64,000 bases of DNA from Melittangium boletus DSM 14713 (GTDB lineage: Bacteria; Myxococcota; Myxococcia; Myxococcales; Myxococcaceae): the NCBI RefSeq assembly GCF_002305855.1, contig NZ_CP022163.1:8995765-9059764 (forward strand), read 5' to 3'. The position numbers and the translations under genes were made by a program. The notes beneath the pieces are model-generated. The model was not told the origin of the DNA. It saw only the letters and a list, made by a program, of their open reading frames with translations, and searched no databases. Each line of letters opens with the position of its first letter. Position 1 is the first letter of the stretch. Below, piece by piece: positions 32,105 to 40,900 of the stretch.

Positions 32105-33772
32105 TCAGAAGGTGAGCATCCGGAAGAACTCGCCCGCCATGCGCCTACCGTGCCGTGCCAGGTTCGACTCCGTTCCGGAGAGAATCTCGTATTTGTAGCC
32201 TCCAGGCACTACCACATCGACCCCGTTGCTCAGGCTGAAGTCGTAGAGGCGCTCGAACTGCGCTTTCACCTTGAGTTGGACGTAGCGCCCTCGAGCCTCT
32301 CGTTCGAGCAGTCGCGCCAGCCAGTACTCGCCCTTCTTCATGGCCTTCTCTATGGCGTCTTTTTCGTTCGGCGAGAGCCTGTGAGGTCCCCACTCGTTCG
32401 CGGCCTTGGTGACGGCCTCCTGGAGCATGTCCCCCACCTTGTCCTCGGCGGGAATGTCCGCGGCCGATTTTCCGCGCGGCAAGTGCCACCGCTGGTCATC
32501 GCTCAACTCCACTTGCCGGTTGCCGCCCCGGTGGCGAATGACGGTTTCCGCGGAGCGGCCCCCGGGAGCCTGTTCGGCCCTGGAGCCCGTCCCCTTCTTG
32601 AGCATCACCACGGCCATGGGGCCCTGCGGTGAAGTGGCCACCGTCTCCACCGCCGCTACCGCCTTGGCCAGGGCGACGTCCGAAGCGACCGTTGCCTCCG
32701 TAACCTCGAGGCGCCCCATGACGGCGGCACCGCCCTGCGCCTCGAACCGCACCCCGGCGAGGTTGAAGCCCGGAAGCGATTTCACCCGCGCCACCACCTG
32801 CCCCAGCGTGTGCCCGCTGAGCGCGGCCACCGCGAGAATCATGGCCCGGGCCGCGTCCTCTCCCAGCACCTTGCCGAATCCTTCGCCCGCCGTGCGCAGC
32901 TCCTCGAAGGTGGAGGCGTGGTGCGCCGTGTCGGCCATGTGGGCCCACCCGTCCATGAGGCCGTACACCGTGTTGAGGCCCAGGTAGCTCACCAGGAGGA
33001 GGGTCATGCCGGCGGCAATGGCCTTGGTCGTCGGCTCGGGCACCACCCACATCATGCAATAGAGGGCGACCGTCCAGACGACCATGGAGACGAGCGCCTG
33101 CACGCCCAGCAGCTCACGTCCCAGGGCCGCACGCGTCTCGTCGAGCACGGTGCCGAAGGCCAGGGCCAGGGCCAGCGTGCGCCGGTCATCCGTGCGCAGG
33201 TAGGGCCCGTCGTCCAGCAGGCCCAGGCAGTCACCGCCTCCTTGGTGCGCACACCACTTGAGGTACTTCTCCTTCAGGGCTTCATCCGCCACGGGGGTGA
33301 GGCGAACCGGGCCGTCCTGAGTCTCCGGCACGAGGGTGAAGCCCTCGCCCCGGTACGACTCCAGATTCCAATCTCCCGTGCTCGCGACCGTCTCAATGTC
33401 TCGTGGCTGCTGCTGCGAGATGCGCAGCAGCTCGTGGGCGGCCTCCCTTGGAGTCCTCCGCGTCAGCCGCACATCGAGCGAGAGGCGCAGGAAGGCCTGC
33501 TGAAACTCGGCCTTTTTGATGGGCACCGGCCGGGTAGCGACGGCGCCGGGCTCCATGAAATCCACGACGTACACGGTGGCGGACTCGAGGCCGGGCTCTG
33601 GCGCGGAGGCAACACGATCCTTCGGTGAAGGCGGGGGCGTGGGCGAGTTGTCGCGGTAGCCCACGAGAAAGCTGCCCCGTGGGGTGCCCGTGGCGCACGC
33701 GGACTGAAGGAAGAGGACGATGAGAAACCAGCCGCCCAGCAAAGGGCGCGGGCCAACACGACGGGTGGACAC
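32105..33772 (-). CDS. SitA-like toxin lipoprotein with a different C-terminal tip
   Basis: A 555-aa lipoprotein starting at GTG 33772 (GGAGG ribosome site); the lipobox follows the signal LLGGWFLIVLFLQSAC. Body as in the two AHH cassettes: a soluble N-terminal part with WCAHQGGGDCLG (paired Cys), a hydrophobic region about 230-300 (VSMVVWTVALYCMMWVVPEP, AAGMTLLLVSYLGLNTVYGL) and a Val/Ala-rich stretch. The last 140 residues differ entirely: ELSDDQRWHLPRGKSAADIP, then RYVQLKVKAQFERLYDFSLS, GVDVVVPGGYKYEILSG and HGRRMAGEFF. A PD-(D/E)XK nuclease is possible but the motif is incomplete. The immunity gene follows after 11 bp. Confidence 0.72.
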   Translation of the reverse strand: MSTRRVGPRPLLGGWFLIVLFLQSACATGTPRGSFLVGYRDNSPTPPPSPKDRVASAPEPGLESATVYVVDFMEPGAVATRPVPIKKAEFQQAFLRLSLDVRLTRRTPREAAHELLRISQQQPRDIETVASTGDWNLESYRGEGFTLVPETQDGPVRLTPVADEALKEKYLKWCAHQGGGDCLGLLDDGPYLRTDDRRTLALALAFGTVLDETRAALGRELLGVQALVSMVVWTVALYCMMWVVPEPTTKAIAAGMTLLLVSYLGLNTVYGLMDGWAHMADTAHHASTFEELRTAGEGFGKVLGEDAARAMILAVAALSGHTLGQVVARVKSLPGFNLAGVRFEAQGGAAVMGRLEVTEATVASDVALAKAVAAVETVATSPQGPMAVVMLKKGTGSRAEQAPGGRSAETVIRHRGGNRQVELSDDQRWHLPRGKSAADIPAEDKVGDMLQEAVTKAANEWGPHRLSPNEKDAIEKAMKKGEYWLARLLEREARGRYVQLKVKAQFERLYDFSLSNGVDVVVPGGYKYEILSGTESNLARHGRRMAGEFFRMLTF

Positions 33773-33863
33773 GGCGCACCTCCGGAAGCGACGCAGCCTG
33801 AGAGCCGTCGCCCCTGAATCACATGGAAGTGCGGGTGCGCCCGTCAATCACGTTCAGCGACAC

Positions 33864-35837
33864 TCAGTCCCGCGTCATCACGAAGTCATCCGCCTGCAGC
33901 CAGGTGTCTCCATTGTTGGCCCAGACGCCCGCGAAGATCTCCACACTGTGGTTGGCGCCCGAGTTGAACCGCACGGACAGTTGCGTGTAGCCCCCCAGGG
34001 GTTGGGTCAGCTTGAGTTCGTTGAGGATGGGCCCTCCCCGGAGCATCCGCGCGCCGAAGTAGCCCTCGTTCAGGGTGTTGGATGTTTTTACCCAGGCGCT
34101 CAGCGTGTACTGGGTGTTGGGCGTCACGGCCACCTCCTGCTTGAGGGCGTTCCACCCCGGCACGTCGTTGCGCACCCAGCCATTGTTGGCTCCCGAGCGC
34201 GTGAAGCCGAGGCCTCGGTCCACGCCGCCCTTGCCCTCGACGTACCAGGGCGAGGTGGCGGTCGCGCCCGGCTGCTGCTCGAAGCCCCCCTGCCCCACGA
34301 GGTTCGCTCCCCGCGTCAGGCTCACGTCGTCCAACTGCATCCACGTGTCTCCATTCTTCGCCCAGATGCCGCCGTAGACCTCGAGGATGGAGTTCGGCCC
34401 GGAGTTGAAGGTGACCGTGAGCTGCGAGTAGTTCGTCAGCGAGCCGAAGGGCACCTCCCCCACGATGGGCCCATTGCCCACGCCCCGCGCGCCGAAGTAG
34501 CCCTCCGTGCTGTTGGCGGAGGTGCGCACCCAGCCTCGCAACGTGTAGTCCGTGTGGGGCTGCACGGCCACGCTCTGCTTGAGGGCGTTCCAGCCACTGT
34601 TGTAGCGGACGAAGCCCTCGTTGCGTCCCGTGCGCGCCTGCCCCACGCCCCGGTCCACGCCGCCGTTGCCCACCAGCCACCAGGGCGCCATCACGGGCGT
34701 GGCCGCCTGGGTCTCGAAGCCGGGCTCGGACAGCAGGTTGTCGCTGAACGCGTCGTCCGTCAGCGTCGCCCGCATCAGGAACGTGTTGTAGGGCGTCCAC
34801 TGCGACGTGACGAAGTACATGTCCGCCCCGCTCAGGGACCAGGGGTGGATGAAGGCGTTGTACAGGCCGGGGAAGCTCGTCCCCGCGGCGAGGATCTTCT
34901 CCCCGCTCCACGGCCCCGTGGGCGTGGCCGCGTCCCGCATGACCACGGCCTGACGGTGCTCGTTCAGGTACGTCATGAGGAAGCGGTTGAAGCCGGTGTG
35001 GTAGTCCACGGACAGCTCGCCCGCGATGCCCATCACCACCGGCGCCGCGGCCGCCTGCGAGGCCGACCAGCCGTTGCCGTCCCAATAGCGGTAGTCATTG
35101 ATGTTCAGCAGCGCGCCCTCGAGCACCCGCGCCAGGTACACGTTGCCGAAGCGGCCATTCGGCGTCGCGTACAGGTAGACGTAGCCGCCGTTCTTCACGA
35201 AGGCCGCCATCTGGAAGGGGTTGGTGCGCGCGGCGTTGTTCTGCCACCGGGCGCTCGCGTGCTTCACCCAGTTCTGCCCGTTGTCGTCCGAGTAGGCGAT
35301 CCCCGCGTAGTTCGTGTCCCACTTGCCCGGATCGCCCCAGTGGCGCACGGACATGTAGTGGATGTAGTGCCGCGAGCCCACCGTGACGCCCGCCGTGGGG
35401 ATGACGGTGATCTCATCGTTGTCGATCTTCTTCGAGTACAGGAGCTCCTTCGCGTGACGCGAGGTGTCCTGGATCATCGTGGAGAAGGTCAGCCCGTCCG
35501 CGAGCGTGCGATCGGACGACTTCGCGAGCACGTTGCTGCGCCAGCCTCCGCCACACCCGCCGTTGCCACACCACCCATGGCCGAAGGTGTCGCCGAACAG
35601 CGCGAAGATCTCCCCGCCCCCCTTGTCCCAGAGGATGCCCAGGTCCGTGCCCATCACCTCGTAGTTCGTGTGGGTCTGATTCGGGTTGGGGAGGAACTCT
35701 CCCGAGGGGGTGGCGCCCGTCACCCGCGCGACCTTGGTCACGTTCGTCGGAGTGAGCGCCCGGGCCTCGCCCGTGTGGACGGCGGCTCCCAGTGACAGCA
35801 CCACGGCACACGTCTTCCACGGCTTGGAGTGGATCAT
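33864..35837 (-). CDS. Secreted DUF4185 protein with two carbohydrate-binding-like domains
   Basis: About 657 aa. A signal peptide (KTCAVVLSLGAAVHTGEARA) precedes a DUF4185 five-bladed-propeller-like domain (about 20-370: DLGILWDKGGGEIFALFGDT, FQMAAFVKNGGYVYLYATPN). Two tandem beta-sandwich repeats follow, about 375-510 and 515-657, each starting with L(S/G)xxGFExQ then PWxxxGxGGVDRG and ending in NGDTWxQxDD, as in CBM-like or jelly-roll domains. DUF4185 is related to glycosidase-type propellers, so a polysaccharide-acting or -binding exoprotein is likely. The ATG at 35837 starts the signal peptide. Confidence 0.8.
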   Translation of the reverse strand: MIHSKPWKTCAVVLSLGAAVHTGEARALTPTNVTKVARVTGATPSGEFLPNPNQTHTNYEVMGTDLGILWDKGGGEIFALFGDTFGHGWCGNGGCGGGWRSNVLAKSSDRTLADGLTFSTMIQDTSRHAKELLYSKKIDNDEITVIPTAGVTVGSRHYIHYMSVRHWGDPGKWDTNYAGIAYSDDNGQNWVKHASARWQNNAARTNPFQMAAFVKNGGYVYLYATPNGRFGNVYLARVLEGALLNINDYRYWDGNGWSASQAAAAPVVMGIAGELSVDYHTGFNRFLMTYLNEHRQAVVMRDAATPTGPWSGEKILAAGTSFPGLYNAFIHPWSLSGADMYFVTSQWTPYNTFLMRATLTDDAFSDNLLSEPGFETQAATPVMAPWWLVGNGGVDRGVGQARTGRNEGFVRYNSGWNALKQSVAVQPHTDYTLRGWVRTSANSTEGYFGARGVGNGPIVGEVPFGSLTNYSQLTVTFNSGPNSILEVYGGIWAKNGDTWMQLDDVSLTRGANLVGQGGFEQQPGATATSPWYVEGKGGVDRGLGFTRSGANNGWVRNDVPGWNALKQEVAVTPNTQYTLSAWVKTSNTLNEGYFGARMLRGGPILNELKLTQPLGGYTQLSVRFNSGANHSVEIFAGVWANNGDTWLQADDFVMTRD

Positions 35838-35962
35838 CCGGTCGGATTCCCTGAAACGAGTTGGAGCCGGGAACACGGAAACCCCGTGTTCCCGGCCTTC
35901 TCATTATCCAGGGAAACCGGTGCTCAGCTGCCAGAATCTGTTTTGGACCTGCGCGTGGACCG

Positions 35963-36526
35963 CTAGACCTCCTCGAATCTCGTGCCCGTTGCGCCCATCT
36001 GCGCCAAGGCGTCCTTGATTTCCTCGGAGACGATCAGGGCGCTCGACCATCCCTCGGGGCGGAAGACCTTGGCGTTCCCCACCTTCACCTTGTCGATGCG
36101 CATGCGATCCACGCCCATGTATTGCCCAACCTTGTCAGGCACTCCATGCTCTGGCGTCCAGAAACTCACCTCGGACGCCTCTTCGTCGATGCAGCGGATG
36201 AGGCGCGTTGCCACGAGGACAAGGTACTGATCCGGTTGGCCCTCAATGTCCGCGGGGATCAACTGCACGTCGCCTGGGGCACGCTCCGCCAGCAGGGAAG
36301 CCACCTTGACGTGGACAACAGGGACCCTCAATCCCGCCTCGGAGAAGTCCAACGGCCTGCCCGCGATCTTGACGGGGATCTTCAACCGCCCCTCCACATG
36401 CACGGGCGTTCCTCTCTTGAAGTCCCAGTCCTGCACCTTGCGGCCATGGCCATCGATGGGTGTGGCCAAGTGCCAACGGTGGGGGACATAGACATCATCG
36501 GCGAGGTCGAAGAAGCGCTGGGACAT
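35963..36526 (-). CDS. Imm11-like immunity protein
   Basis: A 187-aa protein homologous to that at 22073-22645 (MSQRFFDLADDVYVPHRWHL at the start; GWSSALIVSEEIKDALAQMG at the end; shared VEGRLKIP segment). It begins 15 bp after the stop of the adjacent SitA-like toxin. It is expected to bind and block the AHH nuclease tip of that toxin. The two copies differ along their whole length, consistent with specificity for their own partners. Confidence 0.8.
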   Translation of the reverse strand: MSQRFFDLADDVYVPHRWHLATPIDGHGRKVQDWDFKRGTPVHVEGRLKIPVKIAGRPLDFSEAGLRVPVVHVKVASLLAERAPGDVQLIPADIEGQPDQYLVLVATRLIRCIDEEASEVSFWTPEHGVPDKVGQYMGVDRMRIDKVKVGNAKVFRPEGWSSALIVSEEIKDALAQMGATGTRFEEV

Positions 36527-36541
36527 AGGGAATTTCTAGCG

Positions 36542-37897
36542 TCATCTCCCAAGGGTGACGAGCCGGTTCAACTCCGTGCCAGGTGTCGAGATCAGCTTGG
36601 CGAGTACATCCATCGCGGGCAGCAAGCGCGCCCGGCATTGAGCGATGCTGCTACAGTCTCCCAGCGCCTCATCCAAGCGCCTGAAGACGATGTCATGGTA
36701 TCGCTGCGGATGCGGCCCCCTGTGCCCCATGATGGGCACGATGTTTTCTCGATCCGCCAGCCGCATTCCCGCCCTGGCGAAGAGATCCTCGAATCGTGGA
36801 GTCCATGGGCCACCCCGCAAGGTGGATTTCTTGTTCGCGATGGTCGCCATGTGGTGCTTCTCCGTGCGGTCACCACGCGCTCCGCGTGCCGCCATCGCGA
36901 CCGCTCCCGGTGCCAGCGCCACGCTGAAGCCCTCGGCCGTCACCATCACTGACTCCGCCGCGCTCACCTCCGACAACAGGATGCCTTCGCGGGCCGCTGC
37001 CTGCATCGACACTTGCGCCGAACCGGGCAGCGTCCCTACCTGCTCCGCGAAGCCCTTGGCCGTGTGCGTCAGTAGCGCCATCGCCACCAGGGCGAACGCT
37101 TGCGCCGCCTCACGCGAGAACAACCTACCGAACTTCTCGCCCGCCTCGCGGATCTGCTCGAAGGTGGTTGCAACCTTCACCTCTTTCATCAACTGGAACC
37201 AACCGGTGATCAGGTTGTAGAGCGTCTTGGCGCCCACCCAGAGAATGAGCCCCACGGTTGCCCAGGCGGCGATGAACTTCGTGACAGGCTCGGGCATCGC
37301 GAGCAGGACGAGCAGCGTCACGACAGTCGCCAGCGCTGCCTGCATCACGGCCCGCATGCTCACGATCTCGCCCAGCGCCTTCTCGAACTCTTCCAGCACC
37401 GGACTCTTGCTCAGCGCCATGGCGAGCATGTAGCGGCCTTGCATGTCCATGTACTTCCCGTGAACGAGCGCGCCCCCCAGACAATCGCCCTCGTAACCCT
37501 GGGCGCTCCGACACCAGACCTTGTATCGACTAACGAGTTTCTGCTCCTCCTCCGTCAACACACCTTCCAGGGGAGTGCCCGATTCCAGAGGGACGAGCTT
37601 TCGCTCCCGGAGTAGATAGAGGTAATCGCCGTACAGTGTGTCGAGTTGAAAAAGCTTCTCCACCGTCTCACGAGGGGTGCCGCTCAGCCTCACCTCACGC
37701 GCCAATCTCCGAATGGATTGGGTGACTTCCTCCGGTGGCACCTCCACTGGCCCCGCCGTAGCGATGCGGGTGATGTGAACAAGGGTTTGTCCCCTCGCTC
37801 CGCTCTCCACGCGGACAACAGGCGAAGTCGCGCTGCACCCGACCAGCACGGCAAGAATCAGCGCTTCGGCCCTCCACAGAATCTGCCACGGCCTCAT
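36542..37897 (-). CDS. SitA-like polymorphic toxin lipoprotein, AHH nuclease tip (second copy)
   Basis: A 451-aa lipoprotein (signal ALILAVLVGC) with the same plan as 22661-24013: paired Cys near 135-145 (YKVWCRSAQGYEGDCLGG), hydrophobic helices about 180-230 (ALATVVTLLVLLAMPEP, WATVGLILWVGAKTLYNLI), then KHHMATIANKKS, GHRGPHPQRYHDIVFRRLDE and a C-terminal helical end. The HHM/GHRGPH residues keep the AHH motif. It is close to the end of the NRPS gene (66 bp between NRPS stop and this start), so read-through from the biosynthetic genes is possible. Confidence 0.8.
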   Translation of the reverse strand: MRPWQILWRAEALILAVLVGCSATSPVVRVESGARGQTLVHITRIATAGPVEVPPEEVTQSIRRLAREVRLSGTPRETVEKLFQLDTLYGDYLYLLRERKLVPLESGTPLEGVLTEEEQKLVSRYKVWCRSAQGYEGDCLGGALVHGKYMDMQGRYMLAMALSKSPVLEEFEKALGEIVSMRAVMQAALATVVTLLVLLAMPEPVTKFIAAWATVGLILWVGAKTLYNLITGWFQLMKEVKVATTFEQIREAGEKFGRLFSREAAQAFALVAMALLTHTAKGFAEQVGTLPGSAQVSMQAAAREGILLSEVSAAESVMVTAEGFSVALAPGAVAMAARGARGDRTEKHHMATIANKKSTLRGGPWTPRFEDLFARAGMRLADRENIVPIMGHRGPHPQRYHDIVFRRLDEALGDCSSIAQCRARLLPAMDVLAKLISTPGTELNRLVTLGR

Positions 37898-37963
37898 GGC
37901 TCACCCCTTCTTAACGGGTCGCAGTATTCCTCCTAAGGATCACTGCGACCCTCGACGTTCGGC

Positions 37964-40900
37964 TCAGCCAACGCGAGCCAGCGGCGCGCCCCCCATCCAC
38001 CTCTGAAGGAGCGACGCGAGCTGTCCGGCCGCCGAGGCCCGCACCATCCCGTGGTGCTCCCCGGGGATGTGGTGGACCTCGATGGGGCCTGGCACGAGCG
38101 CACTCCAACCCGCGCTTGGATCCCTCGCGAGCAGCGGCGATAGATCCGGCCGGGAGGGCACCTCGGGCCGCACCATCACGAGCCGGACGCCCGAGGACCT
38201 GGGGCTGTACCGCTCGAGAGCCGTGAGGTGGGCCTCGTACACGCGCAGGGTCCGGCGCAGGTGTGCCTCGCCACTCCCGGGAGGCAGCGCCCCGAGCGAT
38301 TCGGCCAGACGGGCCAGGTGCCCGAGCTGTTCGTCTGGCGAGAGCCCCGCCCAGGACTCCCACTGGGTCGAGGGCACGGAGAGGCCCAGTTCCTGGGCGG
38401 CGAGCAGGAGCAATTCCTCCGAGCGGGCGCGCGCCCCCGCGAAGTGCTCGGGCAGCCAGGAGTCGAGCAGCACCACGCCCGCGCACGGCGTGCCCGCCTC
38501 CTCCAACCGCCGCGCCATCTCGTAGACGACGAGGCCTCCGAAGGACCAGCCCAGCAGCCATGTGCCCTCGTTCAAAGGGACTGCCCGCATCGCGTCCAGG
38601 TAGGTGCTCGCCATGGACTCGATGTCCTCCAGGGGCGGCGCCTCTCCGTCCAGACCCCGGGCCTGGAAGGCATGCAGGGGCTGCTCCTCGCCCAGGGCCC
38701 GGGACAGCGCCAGGAACGCGAGCGCCGAGCCTCCGATGCCGGGAACGGCGAACACCGGAGGATGGGCACCCTCCGCTCGCAAGGTGACGAGCGGCGATGC
38801 GATGGGCGCGTCCTCGCGCAGGGACGCGGCCAGGGCCTCCAGGGTGGCGCCCCCGAAGAGCTTCGCGAGCGGCGGCTTGCGCCCGAACTGACGCTCGATG
38901 CGCGCCATCAACCGCACGGCGAGCAGCGAGTGGCCACCGAGCGCGAAGAAGTCATCGCGCACCCCCACCGCACGCTGGCCCAGCAACTCCTCCCAGAGGG
39001 AGGCCAGTTCCAGCTCGATGCGATCCCTCGGGGCCACGAAGTCGGCACGACCGGTGATCGCGCCTCGCTCCGGCGCGGGGAGGGCCTTGCGCTCGACCTT
39101 GCCGTTGGGGTTGAGGGGCAGCGCGGGCAGGGGCACGAAGGCCGAGGGCACCATGTACTCGGGCAGCGCCTCCTTGAGGTGAGCACGCAGCACCGCCACG
39201 TCCACCGTCTGGCCCTCGTGGGGCACCACGTACGCCACCAGACGCTTGTCCCCGGGCACGTCCTCGCGCGCCAGCACCACGCCCTCGCGCACCGAGGCGT
39301 GGCGGCGCAGCGCCGTCTCCACCTCGCCCAACTCAATCCGGAAGCCACGCACCTTCACCTGTGCGTCCAGCCGACCCAGGTACTCCAGCTGGCCGTCCGC
39401 CAACCAGCGCACCCGGTCTCCCGTGCGGTACATGCGCGCTCCGGGCTCTCCGCTGAAGGGGTCCGGCAGGAAGCGCTCGGCGGACAGCTCCGGACGGTGC
39501 AGGTAGCCGCGCGCCAGGCCCGCTCCCGCCAGGTACAGCTCCCCGGGCACTCCGGTGGGCACCAGCCCCAAGCGCGTGTCCAGCACGTACGCCTGCGTGC
39601 CCGCCAGCGGCCGGCCGATGGTGGGAGGTGTCTCGGCGCTCCGCTCCACCTTCGTCCACGTCGAGTACGTGGTGTCCTCCGTGGGCCCGTACAGGTTGTT
39701 GACTTCCTCCACCGTGCCCAGCGCGTACAACGCCCGCGCCAGCTCCAGCGGCAGTGGCTCGCCCGCCAGGTTGACGGTGCGCACACTCGGGGGCAGTCCC
39801 TTCATGCGCACCAGCTCCGCCACCGCCGAGGGCACCGTGTTGACGAGTGTCACCTCTTGGGCCAAGGGCAGGCTCGGCAAGGCCAAAGCGTTGTCGGCCA
39901 GGTACACCGTGCCCCCGCAACTCCACGGGGCGAACAGCTCGAACACGGACAAGTCGAAGCACACCGAGGTGGCCGCCAGCACCCCCGCCAACTGCTCGCG
40001 GGTGAAGGTGGCTAGGGCCCAGTGGATGAAGGCCACCGCCGATCGGTGCTCCAGCGCCACCCCCTTGGGCCGTCCCGTGCTGCCCGAGGTGTAGAGCACG
40101 TAGGCCAGGTGGCCTGGAGCGCCCTGCCCTTCGAGCCGGTGCTCGGGCTGGTGGGCCACGGCCTCGAAGCCGTCCAGGCACACCACGTGCTCGTCCGTGG
40201 CCTCGGGCGCCAGCGAGCGCTGGGTGACGAGCACCGGACTGCGCGCGTCCTGACGCATGTAGGCCAGGCGCTCCGCCGGGTAGTTGGGGTCGAGCGGCAC
40301 GTAGGTGCCCCCCGCCTTGAGAATGCCCAACAGGCCCACCACCAGCTCCGCCGAGCGCTCCAGGCACAGGGCCACCGGCACCTCGGGGCCCACCCCTAGC
40401 GCCCGCAAGTGCCAGGCCACCTGGTTGGACAGCGTGTCCAACTGCCGATAGGTGAAGCGGCGCGTGCCCACCACCAGCGCCGTGGCTTCCGGCGTGCGGT
40501 CCACCTGGGCCTGTACCAACTCGGGCAAGGTGGTGTCCCTCGGGTAGGCGGGCGCGCTCTGGCACCACTCGCCCAGTAGGCGCTGGCGCTCAGCACCCAG
40601 CAGCAGGGGCAACTCCCCCACGAGCGCGTCCGGCCGGGCCACCAGTCCCTCCAGCAGCACACGCAGGTGGCCCATCATCCTCTCGGCCGTGCCGCGCGCG
40701 AACAGGTCCGTGTTGTACTCCAGCGCACCGCTCAACCCCTCGGGGGTCTCGGTCAGGAAGAGGGACAGATCGAACTTCGCCGTCCGGTGCTCCACCTCCA
40801 GGGGAGACAACCGCAAGGGACCTAGCACCAGCTCCGGCATCGGCGCGTTCTGGAGCGCGAACATGACCTGGAACAGAGGACTCCGGCTCTGGTCGCGCTC

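Noticed and set aside
33720..35795. A 691-codon plus-strand frame over DUF4185
   Set aside because: A shadow frame of His/Arg/Val-rich composition; the minus-strand protein has a signal peptide and repeated domains.
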